A DNA stretch of 57,983 nucleotides from Candidatus Galligastranaerophilus faecipullorum (GTDB taxonomy: Bacteria > Cyanobacteriota > Vampirovibrionia > Gastranaerophilales > Gastranaerophilaceae). Shown in pieces: positions 33,359 through 42,837 of this stretch (positions are counted from its first letter, which is position 1; the number at the start of each line of letters is the position of its first letter). The stretch spans positions 1 through 57,983 of the forward strand of contig DVFS01000068.1 in assembly GCA_018713115.1 (NCBI GenBank), written 5' to 3'. Below the pieces are notes generated by a model that saw nothing but the letters and a program-made list of their open reading frames with translations, was not told where the DNA came from and ran no database searches. Both the position numbers and the translations under genes were made by a program.

Positions 33359-34472
33359 ATATTTCATAACAGGCGGAGGAACCGGAGGCCACATATACCC
33401 TGCTCTCGCCGTCATAAGGGAGCTTGTAAAATCAGGCGTCAGCAAGGACGGGGAGATTTTTTATCTCGGAAATAAAAACAACCTTGAATACTCTGTTGCG
33501 CAAAGTGAAGGGTTAAAGTTTCTTTCTTATGATGTTTCCGGCATGCCAAGAAAATTTTCGCCAAAGATTTTTGTATTTGCTTTTAAACTTATAATCGCTT
33601 CTTTTAAAGCGCTTTTTTACGCACTCAGATACAGGCCCGATGTTGTTTTTGCAACGGGCGGGTATGTCTGTGCGCCTATTTTAATTGCCGCAAAAATCCT
33701 CTCCATACCTTACGTTTTACATGATTGCGACGCACACCCGGGAGTAGTTTCAAGAATATTTTCCCATGACGCGTACGCTCTTTCTCTTGCTTTTGAGAGT
33801 GCAAAGGAATATACACGCTGTAAAAATATCCATGTTTTAGGCAACCCCATAAGGGAAGATTTTAAAACCCTTACAAAAGAGAAGGCAAGGGAGCTGCTTG
33901 ATATTAAGAGGGATTTTGTGATTTTGATTATGGGCGGTTCATCAGGTGCAAAAAAAATCAACGATGCTTCTTTTGAGCTTGTAAAAAAATACAAAGACAA
34001 TCCCGATACGGAAATTATCTGGCAGACGGGAAAAAAGAATTATGAAGAGGTAAGGGGCGCGCTTGAAAGAGAATTGGGCGAACTTCCTTCAAATGTTATT
34101 TTAAAACCTTATTTTGAGAATATGGCAATTCCGCTTAAAGCGTCAGATGTTGCAATTTCGCGCTCGGGCTCGCTTTCATTGTCTGAACTGTGTGCTGCGG
34201 GTCTTCCTTCGCTTCTTATCCCATATCCTTATGCTGCAGCTGACCATCAGCGTATCAACGCGAGGAAGATGTGTGAAACGGGAGCTTCCGTGTATCTTGA
34301 CGACAATGATTGCAGCGGACAAAAACTGCTTGAGACATTTGAGAATTTTGTGAATGACAAAAACTCGCTTGAGCGTGCTGCAAAATGTGCAAAAGACAAT
34401 GCCGGATATGACGCTTCAAGGGAGATTGTTTTGCTGATAAATCAAGCCGCGCTTACAAAGAAACAGGGATAA
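33345..34472 (+). CDS. murG: Lipid II-forming N-acetylglucosaminyltransferase MurG
   Basis: It adds GlcNAc to lipid I at the inner face of the membrane. It has the N-terminal FITGGGTGGHIYPALAV loop, ATGGYVCAP, HDCDAHPG (usually HEQNAxxG), and the C-terminal ISRSGSLSLSELCAAGLPSLLIPYP donor site. It is 375 residues. It overlaps ftsW by 14 bp. Confidence 0.93.
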   Translation: MHRIKYFITGGGTGGHIYPALAVIRELVKSGVSKDGEIFYLGNKNNLEYSVAQSEGLKFLSYDVSGMPRKFSPKIFVFAFKLIIASFKALFYALRYRPDVVFATGGYVCAPILIAAKILSIPYVLHDCDAHPGVVSRIFSHDAYALSLAFESAKEYTRCKNIHVLGNPIREDFKTLTKEKARELLDIKRDFVILIMGGSSGAKKINDASFELVKKYKDNPDTEIIWQTGKKNYEEVRGALERELGELPSNVILKPYFENMAIPLKASDVAISRSGSLSLSELCAAGLPSLLIPYPYAAADHQRINARKMCETGASVYLDDNDCSGQKLLETFENFVNDKNSLERAAKCAKDNAGYDASREIVLLINQAALTKKQG

Positions 34473-34480
34473 GAGGTGAA

Positions 34481-35683
34481 ATGCAGGACGCAAAAAGTAT
34501 TTTAACTTCCGCGGGTAAATTCCATATCAATCTGGGTCTTGAGAGGACTCTGTCCGCGCTTGAAAAATTTGATAATCCGCAAAATGTCGTGGAATTTATC
34601 CATGTTGCGGGTACAAACGGCAAAGGCTCGGTGTGTGCTGTTTTAAACGAGATATTATGTACAAAATTTGCACAGGATGGCATAAATGTCGGTCTTTTTA
34701 CAAGTCCGCACCTATTTTCTTATTGCGAGAGAATAAAAGTTAATAATAAAAACATAAGCAAAGAAGAGCTTGATTTGTATGTGGCAAAAGTCTGCGCCGC
34801 ACAAAATGACTTAACGGAGTTTGAAATTTTAACAGTTGCCGCTTTTTTATATTTCAGGGATAAAAAAGTAAAATATGCTGTTTTGGAAGTAGGGCTGGGC
34901 GGAAGATATGACTCTACAAATGTTATAACAAAACCTTTGTGTTCAATAATTACAACACTTGATTTTGACCACACCGCGCGTCTGGGCGGTACAATTAATG
35001 AAATAGCTTATCAAAAAGCAGGCATTATAAAGCCAAAGTGCCCTGTTATTATAAATGAAGACAACAGGGGCCTTAATGTGGTTGAAGAATGCGCCCTCAA
35101 GTCCTCTTCACCGCTTTTTAGAGCAAAATATGTGCCAAAAGTTGATTTTGACGGCAGTAAAAATTTTGTATATATAAATGGCGGAAAATATGGGTTTTCT
35201 CTTTTGGGGACTCATCAGTCAAAAAATCTCTCTCTTGTGCTTGAAGCTCTGAAATACCTGCCCTTTGAAGTACCCGATACTATTTTGGAGACTGCCCTTA
35301 AAAATGTAAGATGGAAATTTCGGCTTGAGTACGATTCTCAAAAAAAACTCTTAATTGACGGCGCGCACAACCCGTCGGGCATTTTGACGTTAAGGGCGTT
35401 TTTGGATGAGTATTTTGCAAAAGAGAAAAAAACGTTTATATTTGGCTGTTTGAACAATAAAGACTATTTAGATATGCTTAAAACCCTTGTAAAAGATGAA
35501 GACGAGCTGTATTTTTATGAGTTTAACTACCCCGGTGCGCTTAAATTTGATGAACTTCCGTCTCAGGTGAGAAAATTTGTTCGCAAAACAGAATCTCCGC
35601 ATGACATTATTGAGTCACGGGAGAATCTTAAAATCGTATGCGGCTCGCTTTATATGCTGGGCAGTCTATTTAATCCCGGTTGA
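34481..35683 (+). CDS. folC: Folylpolyglutamate/dihydrofolate synthase FolC
   Basis: A Mur-ligase-fold enzyme that adds glutamate to folates. NLGLERTLSAL and the P-loop HVAGTNGKGSV identify FolC, followed by FTSPHLFSYCERI, GLGGRYDSTN and the C-domain DGAHNPSGI. It is 400 residues, slightly short. It follows murG by 8 bp with AGAGG before the ATG, as the last gene of the operon. Its 3' end overlaps that of convergent dut by 18 bp, so no terminator lies between. Confidence 0.92.
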   Translation: MQDAKSILTSAGKFHINLGLERTLSALEKFDNPQNVVEFIHVAGTNGKGSVCAVLNEILCTKFAQDGINVGLFTSPHLFSYCERIKVNNKNISKEELDLYVAKVCAAQNDLTEFEILTVAAFLYFRDKKVKYAVLEVGLGGRYDSTNVITKPLCSIITTLDFDHTARLGGTINEIAYQKAGIIKPKCPVIINEDNRGLNVVEECALKSSSPLFRAKYVPKVDFDGSKNFVYINGGKYGFSLLGTHQSKNLSLVLEALKYLPFEVPDTILETALKNVRWKFRLEYDSQKKLLIDGAHNPSGILTLRAFLDEYFAKEKKTFIFGCLNNKDYLDMLKTLVKDEDELYFYEFNYPGALKFDELPSQVRKFVRKTESPHDIIESRENLKIVCGSLYMLGSLFNPG

Positions 35684-36115
35684 GCCGAAGCCGCCTTCCT
35701 GACGGGCGGTTTGAGAAAGTTCTTCAACCGTTTCAATTACTGCTTTGGTGACAGGAGCTATAAGCATCTGGGCAATTCTGTCGCCTCTGTGGACGCTGAA
35801 TTCTTCGTTTGAATAGTTGATAAGACCTACGCAGACCTCTCCGCGATAGTCTTCATCAATTGTACCGACACAGTTTGAGAGGCTGATTCCGCTTTTAATG
35901 GCAAGACCGCTGCGCGGACGTACCTGTGCTTCATAGCCCTGGGGAAGTTCTATTTTGATTCCTGTCGGAACAAGCGCTCTTTCAAGAGGCTTTAGTGTAA
36001 TTGTACTTTCATTTGCGGCATATAAATCCATTGCGGCGGCGCCTTCGGTTTGGTATTGCGGCAATTTAAAGCAGTGCGGCAGTTTCTGTACTTTTAAGGT
36101 TATTTTGTTTGTCAT
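35666..36115 (-). CDS. dut: dUTP diphosphatase
   Basis: It hydrolyses dUTP to dUMP, keeping uracil out of DNA. All five motifs are present: AAAMDLYAA, RPRSGLA, GTIDEDYRGE, GDRIAQMLIAP and the C-terminal EGGFGSTG. It is about 149 residues. The ATG at 36115 has GGAG 8 nt upstream. Its start lies inside the 3' end of coaX, a 50-bp overlap on the same strand. Confidence 0.95.
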   Translation of the reverse strand: MTNKITLKVQKLPHCFKLPQYQTEGAAAMDLYAANESTITLKPLERALVPTGIKIELPQGYEAQVRPRSGLAIKSGISLSNCVGTIDEDYRGEVCVGLINYSNEEFSVHRGDRIAQMLIAPVTKAVIETVEELSQTARQEGGFGSTGIK

Positions 36116-36893
36116 TTTCACATTCTCCACAATTCATTCCGTATAAAATTTTAAGCCCCTCAAGGGTAAGAGAGGGATTAATGTAGTCAAATCCGCGCTT
36201 CATGGTGTCAAAGAGCACGCAGGAATAGCCTCCTGTTGCAATGACGGTAGCCTTTTGCCCCAGTTCCTCTTCGCACTGTTCTATCATGCCCTCAATCATT
36301 GCCGCATGTCCTCTTACAATACCCGAGAGCATTGCACTTATTGTGTCTTTGCCGATTGCGTTTTGCGGTGCTTCAATTTTTAACTTTGGTAATTTTGATG
36401 TAAAACGGCTCAGTGATTTTGCCTGAATTTTAAGTCCGGGGGCTATTATTCCGCCTATAAAGTTTTTGTTTTCATCAACTATATCAAAACTTGTTGCCGT
36501 GCCAAGGTCTATAACAATTGCAGGCAGTTTGTATAAGACCGCTGCCGCACTGGCGTTTGCAAGTCTGTCGGCGCCTGCTTCTTTTGGCTGTTTTAAGTCG
36601 ATTTTGACCGGCAGTTTTGCTTTGTGGGACAATACAAAAGGAGTGATATTTAAATATTTTTCAAGAGCTGTTTTGTATGTTTCACAAAGAGGTGCTACCA
36701 CGCTTGAAATTATTGCACTGTCTATGTGCGGCGCTATGTTTGAGTTTTTAAGCAGCGAGAGTATTAAAATACCGTATTCATCTTCAAAGCGGCTGGTGTC
36801 TGAGGCTATATTCCAGCTTTTTTGAAGTTCGCCGTTATCGGCAAATACACCCAGATTGGTGTTTGTATTTCCTATATCTATAACTAAGAGCAT
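36066..36893 (-). CDS. coaX: Type III pantothenate kinase CoaX
   Basis: First step of coenzyme A synthesis. The ASKHA-fold motifs are LLVIDIGNTNTNLGVF at the N-terminus, GADRLANA and DLGTATSFDIV in the middle, and ATGGYSCVLF near the end. At 275 residues it is about 20 longer than usual; the extra C-terminal tail (GECENDKQNNLKSTE) overlaps dut. The tail looks unstructured. Confidence 0.92.
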   Translation of the reverse strand: MLLVIDIGNTNTNLGVFADNGELQKSWNIASDTSRFEDEYGILILSLLKNSNIAPHIDSAIISSVVAPLCETYKTALEKYLNITPFVLSHKAKLPVKIDLKQPKEAGADRLANASAAAVLYKLPAIVIDLGTATSFDIVDENKNFIGGIIAPGLKIQAKSLSRFTSKLPKLKIEAPQNAIGKDTISAMLSGIVRGHAAMIEGMIEQCEEELGQKATVIATGGYSCVLFDTMKRGFDYINPSLTLEGLKILYGMNCGECENDKQNNLKSTETAALL

Positions 36894-37026
36894 AGTTTCA
36901 ATTTAACACAAAAAAGATTTTCGAAAAATAAACTTGTGTTAACATTTCTTAATATAGTATATACTTTTAGGCAATTTTATATAAAAAGTATTTTTTATAT
37001 ATATAAGTTTGAAATAAAGGAATGAA

Positions 37027-37449
37027 ATGTTAAATTTATTACTCACAATTTTAACATATGTAGACTTAAGGGCAACCTGGCAGGCAGATGCTATGAAAGA
37101 CAGCCAAATGCTTCAGGATACCCAGCTGCAAAGTTCCAACGAACAAACCCGGATAATGCAGCAGCAAACAAACGAAGAAGCGCTTGTGCAGCTTGAACTG
37201 GAAGGCTCGGAAGACAGCGTTTCTACCGAACAGTATACTGCCGTGCTTCAAAAAATGAGTCAGATTGCTGCAAAATTTGAATCTTTACTTCAAAATCTAA
37301 TGGCAAAAACACAGGCAAAAGAAAGAGAAATAGAACAGAGAATAACTGCACGCGAACCCAAAATCAAAGCAGTTGACGCTGATATCGAAAGTTTACAGGA
37401 AACGCTCGACAAGAGTACCGAAGAACAGTTTACGTATATGCAGTCATAA
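37027..37449 (+). CDS. Coiled-coil hypothetical protein
   Basis: A 140-residue protein with a short hydrophobic start (MLNLLLTILTYVDL), a Gln/Met-rich stretch (MQQQTNEEALVQLELEG), and a long charged helix at about 70-135 (AKTQAKEREIEQRITAREP). The layout resembles small secreted or surface helical proteins, but no family was recognised. AAGGA lies 5 nt before the ATG. It is divergent from coaX. Confidence 0.6.
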   Translation: MLNLLLTILTYVDLRATWQADAMKDSQMLQDTQLQSSNEQTRIMQQQTNEEALVQLELEGSEDSVSTEQYTAVLQKMSQIAAKFESLLQNLMAKTQAKEREIEQRITAREPKIKAVDADIESLQETLDKSTEEQFTYMQS

Positions 37450-37557
37450 TAGTTTTTCTTGTTAAATATTGTAACAATTATTTGTAAAATTACCCGTTTA
37501 GAGGCACAAAAACTTCTTTTCAGGCATTATATTTAAGGAAGGCAAAGAGGTTTTTTC

Positions 37558-38064
37558 ATGAATGTATCGTCCATAAGAAAAACGGGTACTACTGTTTACA
37601 AAACTGCAAAAAAGGCAGCAAAAGCTGCATATAATACCGTTTCGGACGCATTTTCAAATCCCTATGTCAGAAAAAACGCAAAAAATGCCATGCCCGCAGC
37701 GCTTGCCTGCATGGGCGGTTTCAGCCTTATGGCCCTTTTAAACAACAAGAAAAAGGATGGCAAACAGGGTGCACTTGAAAAAAGCAGCGGAACCCTTGCC
37801 CAGATTGCATTTGCTGTAGCCTCGTTTAAATATTTCTTCAAAAATCAGGGGCGGAAGAAATTTGGCACAATAATTGAAAATCTCAAAAAGTTCAAATTCA
37901 AAGACGCTCTTGAGACTTTGAAAACAAACAAATCCAATGTTATTGTATACGCCGCTTCAATTATAGGTGTCAAAATTGCAACGGATATCACAACCAAAAT
38001 CCTGGATATGGGAATTAATAAAATTTTTAATAAACCCAGACTCGGACAGCAAAAGAAATCCTGA
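37558..38064 (+). CDS. Basic hypothetical protein with a hydrophobic segment
   Basis: A 168-residue, lysine-rich protein. Residues 1-45 are basic and helical (YKTAKKAAKAAYNTV), followed by a weakly hydrophobic stretch (AMPAALACMGGFSLMALL), a second one near 85-95 and a third around 130-150 (NVIVYAASIIGVKIATD). It may be membrane-associated. No family recognised. Purine-rich AAGGAAGG and AGAGG precede the ATG. Confidence 0.6.
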   Translation: MNVSSIRKTGTTVYKTAKKAAKAAYNTVSDAFSNPYVRKNAKNAMPAALACMGGFSLMALLNNKKKDGKQGALEKSSGTLAQIAFAVASFKYFFKNQGRKKFGTIIENLKKFKFKDALETLKTNKSNVIVYAASIIGVKIATDITTKILDMGINKIFNKPRLGQQKKS

Positions 38065-38151
38065 TTTAATAAAAATTAATCTTTTTCGGGGATTTTATTA
38101 AAGAAATTTTTGCTTTTGCCGATAAACCTGTTGTATATTTCGAGGTTTATC

Positions 38152-39270
38152 ATGTCTTTAAATATGGAGAACGATCTTTTTTTAAATAATATAGACGACA
38201 TATTGCAGACAAGTCCGTCTAAAAGCGCTCATACCGTTCTTCTTGTTGATGATGAAATAAATAATTTGCAGCTTTTAAAAAGAACCCTGCGCGGAAAGTA
38301 TAATATTTTAACCGCTTCAAACGGCAAAGAAGGTCTTGAAGTCCTTGAAAACAACATAGACAGGATTTCCCTTATTGTTTCAGACCACAAAATGCCCGTT
38401 ATGGAGGGTACGGAGTTTCTGGAAAAAGCAAATAAAATTTCCCCTGATGTTATAAAAATTCTTCTTACCGGTTTCAGTGATATTGAAATTCTTATGGACG
38501 CGGTCAATAAATGCAACCTTTTTCAATATATGCTAAAACCTTTTGATCCGCAGGAACTTGAGCAGGTTATAGAAAACGGTATAGATAAATTTGACCTTGC
38601 AAGCTCCAAGTCTTCTATTCTGACGGATTTAAGAGAGCTTTTTTATAAAACAATTAAGTCTATCTCATCGGCGCTGGATGCCAAAGACCCCTATACTCAC
38701 GGTCACTCGCTGCGTGTTACTTTGTATTCGCTCATTCTTGCAAAAGAATTAAACCTAACCGATAAGTCGCTTGAAGAAATTGAGCTTGCGGGACTTTTGC
38801 ATGACATAGGCAAAATAGCCATTCCGCAGAGCATATTGTGCAAGCCGGGAAAATTGACCGATGAAGAGTTTGCAATTATGAAATCGCACCCCGAAAACTC
38901 GGAAAAACTCATTTCAAATATTAAAAAACTCGAAGGCATTACAAACTGGCTTAAGGCTCATCATGAAAAATGGGACGGAAGCGGTTATCCGGGACACCTT
39001 AAAGGTGAAGAAATCCCCATATCGGCAAGGATTATTGCCCTTGCGGATACTTATGATGCCATGACATCCACCCGCTCTTACAGAAAAGCCCTTGAACATG
39101 AAGTTGCAATAGAAGAAATAAAAAGGTGTTCGGGAACCCAGTTTGACCCTAATCTGGCTGCTTTATTTATTAAACTCGCCGATACAATAAAAGCCGCCAA
39201 GGAAAACCCTGAAGAATATTACAGCAAGTACAGCTACCTGCAGAAAGAGATAAATTCTTCTATTGTCTGA
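38152..39270 (+). CDS. Response regulator with HD-GYP output domain
   Basis: A two-component protein that probably degrades cyclic-di-GMP. The receiver domain (about 27-145) has the acid pair D33-D34, phospho-acceptor D78 in IVSDHKMP, and K142 in LKPFDP. The HD-GYP domain (about 165-350) has HGHSLRVT, the HDIGK metal site and HHEKWDGSGYP. The full set of HD and GYP residues suggests an active phosphodiesterase. The ATG at 38152 has GAGG 6 nt upstream, which removes 14 residues from the longest frame. No histidine kinase is adjacent. Confidence 0.9.
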   Translation: MSLNMENDLFLNNIDDILQTSPSKSAHTVLLVDDEINNLQLLKRTLRGKYNILTASNGKEGLEVLENNIDRISLIVSDHKMPVMEGTEFLEKANKISPDVIKILLTGFSDIEILMDAVNKCNLFQYMLKPFDPQELEQVIENGIDKFDLASSKSSILTDLRELFYKTIKSISSALDAKDPYTHGHSLRVTLYSLILAKELNLTDKSLEEIELAGLLHDIGKIAIPQSILCKPGKLTDEEFAIMKSHPENSEKLISNIKKLEGITNWLKAHHEKWDGSGYPGHLKGEEIPISARIIALADTYDAMTSTRSYRKALEHEVAIEEIKRCSGTQFDPNLAALFIKLADTIKAAKENPEEYYSKYSYLQKEINSSIV

Positions 39271-39895
39271 GAAGTGAGCCGTGTTCGTCTGTTCCGCCTG
39301 TCATAACGAGGCTGTACTTCTGTGCAAGTGCTTTTATGTGATGTCTTGAGTGAAATTTTATAAAAGCGCGGTGTCTTTTGTACGGGTAGTATGTCTCAAT
39401 TCCGTCAAGCCCCATATTTTTAAGTTCACCCGTAAACTTGTCAAGATTTAAAACCCAGCAGCAGCAAGGGTGTGCAAATACCGCAATACCGCCTGCACTA
39501 TGTATTGCCTCTATTGCCGTTTTAGGATGGCGGGATTTAAAAAGCCTTATTATATCATATTGTGTTTCACCTTTTGTTTTTGCACAAATTTTTTCAATTT
39601 CAGGATGATTCGGGTCTATTCCGTAGCCCAGTATGTGAAGCAGTGTTCCCTTGTAAAAACAGTCAAATTCTGCAGCCGGAATCAAAAAATCATATTTGGA
39701 ATAATCAAAATTCTTCCACCCTTCAACCGTGTTATGGTCGGATATTGCCAAATGCTGCAGCCCGAGGGATTTCGCCTGCTGCACAAGCTGTTCAAAACTA
39801 TAGCTGCCATCCGAGCAGTCGGAGTGAACATGAAGATTTGCACTCTTAAAATATTGAGAGGGTTTAATGGATTCTATCCTGTCCTTAATATTCAT
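39260..39895 (-). CDS. PHP-domain metal-dependent phosphoesterase
   Basis: A cytoplasmic phosphoesterase-like protein of 211 residues. The PHP motifs are HVHSDCSDGS, ISDHNTVEG, the acidic AAEFDC, FAHPCCC and the C-terminal TGGTDEHGS, which bind a metal cluster. It is shorter than TrpH/YciV types (near 280) but has the complete motif set. The substrate is unknown; relatives act on oligonucleotides or 3',5'-bisphosphates. Its 3' end overlaps that of the convergent HD-GYP gene by 11 bp. Confidence 0.85.
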   Translation of the reverse strand: MNIKDRIESIKPSQYFKSANLHVHSDCSDGSYSFEQLVQQAKSLGLQHLAISDHNTVEGWKNFDYSKYDFLIPAAEFDCFYKGTLLHILGYGIDPNHPEIEKICAKTKGETQYDIIRLFKSRHPKTAIEAIHSAGGIAVFAHPCCCWVLNLDKFTGELKNMGLDGIETYYPYKRHRAFIKFHSRHHIKALAQKYSLVMTGGTDEHGSLLRQ

Positions 39896-39960
39896 TAACT
39901 TATTGCTTTATACCTTTTCAATCTGTTAGTATATAATAGCATAAAATAACGGAGGCTGAT

Positions 39961-40797
39961 GTGGATAGAAAGTATTATTTTTGGAATATCATAGGCAGGT
40001 CTTTTGTTTTCTGGTTTAAAAATTTCGGAGTTTTTATAAAGGCTGCATTTGTGCCGGTGTTGCTGCAGGTTCTGGGTTTGTTTGCGGCTCTTTATCCGAT
40101 GCATTACCTGACTTCGGTTAAAAAACTCACAGGTGAAGCGCTCATACCTTATCTTATACCGATTTTAATCTGTCTTATATTTGGCATTGTCCTCTATTGT
40201 GCGGGTTTCTGGAGGTACCTCCTTTTAAACTGTTATTTTTGTTACGGTGCAAATGATTATGATGAGGACAGGGGATTTTATCTTGAAATATATAAAAAAG
40301 ATATTTTAAACAGACAGGGCGGGTTTGTAAAAGCTCTTTTGTGGCCCGCATTATACGGATTATTAATATTTGGCGGAGGCACCATCCTGACGCTTCTTTG
40401 CATTAAACCGAAAGTGCCTGTCCTTATGCTGCTTGCCATATTTTTTGTGCTGGCTACAACAGTTGCGCTTATTATCTATTCGCTTAAGGTGTCTTTTGTT
40501 ATCCCGGTATTTACTCTTGAAAAAGATTTAAAACCGCGCGATGTCCTGTCAAAATCTCTGGACATGATAAAAGGCCGTCCGCTCCTTGTTGTATTCGGTC
40601 TTTCTGTTGCAGTGGGCGTTGTTACATTTGTTTTGCAGGCACTGCTTGGATTTATTGCAGGTTTTGGGGCGGGGATTTTTTTACCAAAGGAAACCGCACT
40701 TCAATTTGCGCGTATCGTTTCAAACCTTGCAAGTCTGGTTATTCTCCCGTTTTGTGTATGTATTGTAACGCTTGCATATAAGAGATTTAAAGAGTAA
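39961..40797 (+). CDS. Polytopic membrane protein, function unknown
   Basis: A 278-residue protein with about six hydrophobic helices, such as AAFVPVLLQVLGLFAALYP, PYLIPILICLIFGIVLYCAG, ALLWPALYGLLIFGG and VALIIYSLKVSFVIPVF. A conserved-looking block between helices (DVLSKSLDMIKGRP) resembles DUF4013-like or GDPD-associated membrane domains, but the family is not certain. The start is GTG with GGAGG 5 nt upstream. Confidence 0.7.
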   Translation: MDRKYYFWNIIGRSFVFWFKNFGVFIKAAFVPVLLQVLGLFAALYPMHYLTSVKKLTGEALIPYLIPILICLIFGIVLYCAGFWRYLLLNCYFCYGANDYDEDRGFYLEIYKKDILNRQGGFVKALLWPALYGLLIFGGGTILTLLCIKPKVPVLMLLAIFFVLATTVALIIYSLKVSFVIPVFTLEKDLKPRDVLSKSLDMIKGRPLLVVFGLSVAVGVVTFVLQALLGFIAGFGAGIFLPKETALQFARIVSNLASLVILPFCVCIVTLAYKRFKE

Positions 40798-40816
40798 ATT
40801 AACAATAAATATTTTA

Positions 40817-40850
40817 AAACCGCCCTTTTAAAAATTATCGGGGGCGGTTT
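40817..40850. terminator. Terminator between two convergent genes
   Basis: AAACCGCCC (40817-40825) pairs with GGGCGGTTT (40842-40850), with an AT-rich loop of 16 nt, followed by ATTCTTTTTG on the plus strand. The minus-strand gene ends within its right edge. Confidence 0.7.
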
Positions 40851-41181
40851 ATTCTTTTTGGGATTCATCTTCTGACAGACTTAAGTCTTTTTTGTTTTTC
40901 TTTATTTTTTCCGCTTTAGGTTTTATTTTCTTTTTTTCAATACCCGCGGCATTTAGTCTTGCAAGAGAATCAAGCGAGGCGCGGAGTACTGCGGAGCGAT
41001 CGACATAAGGTTCTTTTCTGAATGCTTCATCTTCTTCGGGATTTTGCCCCTGCGCGAAGTATTCACCGCCCTGGCCGTTTTTTTCATCAGATGTTTTTGC
41101 TGCAGTTCCCGAGATGTCGCCCGATTTGAAATTAAAGCTGCCGCCAATCCCGAAAAAACCCGCTGAACGATTGTCCACCAT
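40849..41181 (-). CDS. Low-complexity hypothetical protein
   Basis: A 110-residue, highly charged, probably disordered protein. It has a glycine-rich start (GFFGIGGSFNFKSGDISG), a short helical block (DRSAVLRASLDSLARLNAAG), then a lysine-rich tail (KKKIKPKAEKIKKNKKD). The start at 41181 follows AAGGAAC and removes 28 poorly coding residues from the longest frame. No family recognised. Confidence 0.55.
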   Translation of the reverse strand: MVDNRSAGFFGIGGSFNFKSGDISGTAAKTSDEKNGQGGEYFAQGQNPEEDEAFRKEPYVDRSAVLRASLDSLARLNAAGIEKKKIKPKAEKIKKNKKDLSLSEDESQKE

Positions 41182-41324
41182 GGTTTTGTTCCTTACCTCG
41201 TTTTTACGATTATACCATTTTTTAAAAAACGATTCAATGATACAACACTTTTTCATACAAAACATGTAGAAAAATTTTTTTGCGCAAAAAATTAATTTTT
41301 TTTGTTTTTATGTGTATAATATTT

Positions 41325-42782
41325 ATGCAAATGGAAAAACAAAATTTTAAAAGTTTAATAAGCTTTAAAAATACGCAAAATTCAAGCGAAACATATACTC
41401 CGCTTGTTAATGCCATGTTTGCGTACAAAAACAATCCCTGCACGGGTTTTCATATCCCGGGGCACAACAGAGGACAGGGTGTATTAAAAGAGTTTTCTTC
41501 TCTCATCGGTTCTGACGCTCTTAATCTTGATACAACGGATGAGTTTGACAATCTGGGCACGCTTTTTCCCTCAACGGGTGCAATTGATGAGGCGCAAAGA
41601 CTTGCTTCTGCTGCTTTTGGCTCAAAAAGAACTTTCTTTTTAACAGGCGGCTCAACTATTGCCAATCTTGCACTTGCTTTCGGGCTTACAAGACCCGGGG
41701 ACAAAATTGTAATAGGCAGAAACTGCCATCGTTCGGTATTATCAGGCATGATTATATCTGGAGCAAATCCTCACTGGCTGATGCCTAAAAAACTTGATAA
41801 CTGGGCAATTTACGGCGCTGTTAATCCCGTTGAACTCAGAAAAACACTTGAAGAAAATCCCGACACTTCTCTTGTGTGGGTTACGAATCCTACTTATGAG
41901 GGTGTGGTATCTGATATTGAGGCTATTGCAAGGGTTTGCCATGAATTTGACGCGGCGCTTATTGTTGATGAAGCGCATGGCTGTCTGTGGAATTTTTCGG
42001 ATGTTCTGCCAAAACCTGCTCTTAAATGCGGCGCAGACGCGGTTGTTCACTCGCTTCATAAAACAGGCGGGTCTATGACACAGAGCTCCATGCTTCATAT
42101 TTCAAAGACTTCAAGGTTTGATGAACATAAAATTGAACATGCCTTAAAGCTACTGCACACAACAAGCCCGTCTTTACTGCTTTTAACCAGTCTTGATGCA
42201 GCGCGTGCTTTTTTATCTTCAAACGACGGCGCCCTTGCTATAGAAAACGCACTTGATAACGCGCTTTACTTTAGGGAAGAAGCTTCAAAAATAGCCGGTG
42301 TCAGAGTGTTAAACTCCATGAGCAATGTTTCCTTTGATGTTACAAAAATATTTTTAAAAGTCGAAGGCTTAAGTGGTAAGCGTTTGGAGAGTATTTTAGA
42401 ACTTGATTTTTCAATAGAGATTGAAAGTGCTTCCGATGAGGGAATTTTAATTTTATCAAATATAGGCAACACACAGGAAGAGTTTGACGTGCTCATCGAT
42501 GCCCTGAAAAAAATTGCTTCCGGCAATTACCCTGACCTTTCTTATCTGGAAGAAGTTAAGTTTATGCCGCTTACGGCTCCTAAGGTTGTAATGACGCCAA
42601 GAGAAGCTTATTTTTCCAAAAAAGAAAGAATAAAAAAAGAAGACGCTATCGGAAGGGTTTGTGCTGAAGTTATTGCGCTGTGCCCTCCGGGGATTTCAGT
42701 TTTACTGCCCGGAGAATTAATCGGCGAAGAGCATTTGCCTTATTTAAGCGATTTCTCGGAAATTGATGTTCTTGTAAAATAA
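41325..42782 (+). CDS. PLP-dependent Orn/Lys/Arg decarboxylase (SpeA-type)
   Basis: A fold-type I decarboxylase of basic amino acids, the Bacillus SpeA/YaaO kind. N-terminal FHIPGHNRGQG, FLTGGSTIANLALAFG, NCHRSVLSG, IVDEAHGCLW with the PLP-pairing Asp, and SLHKTGGSMTQSS with the PLP lysine are all present. About 485 residues is the normal length. The start may be ATG at 41325 or 41331; the longer frame from 41280 adds an implausible hydrophobic leader. A TATAAT at 41315-41320 lies very close, so the promoter may leave almost no leader. Arginine or lysine as substrate cannot be decided; polyamine synthesis is the likely use. Confidence 0.88.
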   Translation: MQMEKQNFKSLISFKNTQNSSETYTPLVNAMFAYKNNPCTGFHIPGHNRGQGVLKEFSSLIGSDALNLDTTDEFDNLGTLFPSTGAIDEAQRLASAAFGSKRTFFLTGGSTIANLALAFGLTRPGDKIVIGRNCHRSVLSGMIISGANPHWLMPKKLDNWAIYGAVNPVELRKTLEENPDTSLVWVTNPTYEGVVSDIEAIARVCHEFDAALIVDEAHGCLWNFSDVLPKPALKCGADAVVHSLHKTGGSMTQSSMLHISKTSRFDEHKIEHALKLLHTTSPSLLLLTSLDAARAFLSSNDGALAIENALDNALYFREEASKIAGVRVLNSMSNVSFDVTKIFLKVEGLSGKRLESILELDFSIEIESASDEGILILSNIGNTQEEFDVLIDALKKIASGNYPDLSYLEEVKFMPLTAPKVVMTPREAYFSKKERIKKEDAIGRVCAEVIALCPPGISVLLPGELIGEEHLPYLSDFSEIDVLVK

Positions 42783-42785
42783 AAA

Positions 42786-42807
42786 GTCCGGATAAAATTA
42801 TCCGGAC
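42786..42807. terminator. Hairpin between the decarboxylase and flgE
   Basis: GTCCGGATAA and TTATCCGGAC form a perfect 10-bp stem with a 2-nt loop in the 55-bp gap between two convergent genes. The T-tract is weak on both sides (AGATTTAA and AAAAAG reading out), so it may serve both directions. Confidence 0.65.
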
Positions 42808-42837
42808 AGATTTAAAAAGTTGGAATGTGAATTTTTT

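Noticed and set aside
41280..41324. N-terminal hydrophobic extension of the decarboxylase as a signal peptide
   Set aside because: The enzyme family is cytoplasmic and PLP-dependent, and the internal ATG restores the normal length.
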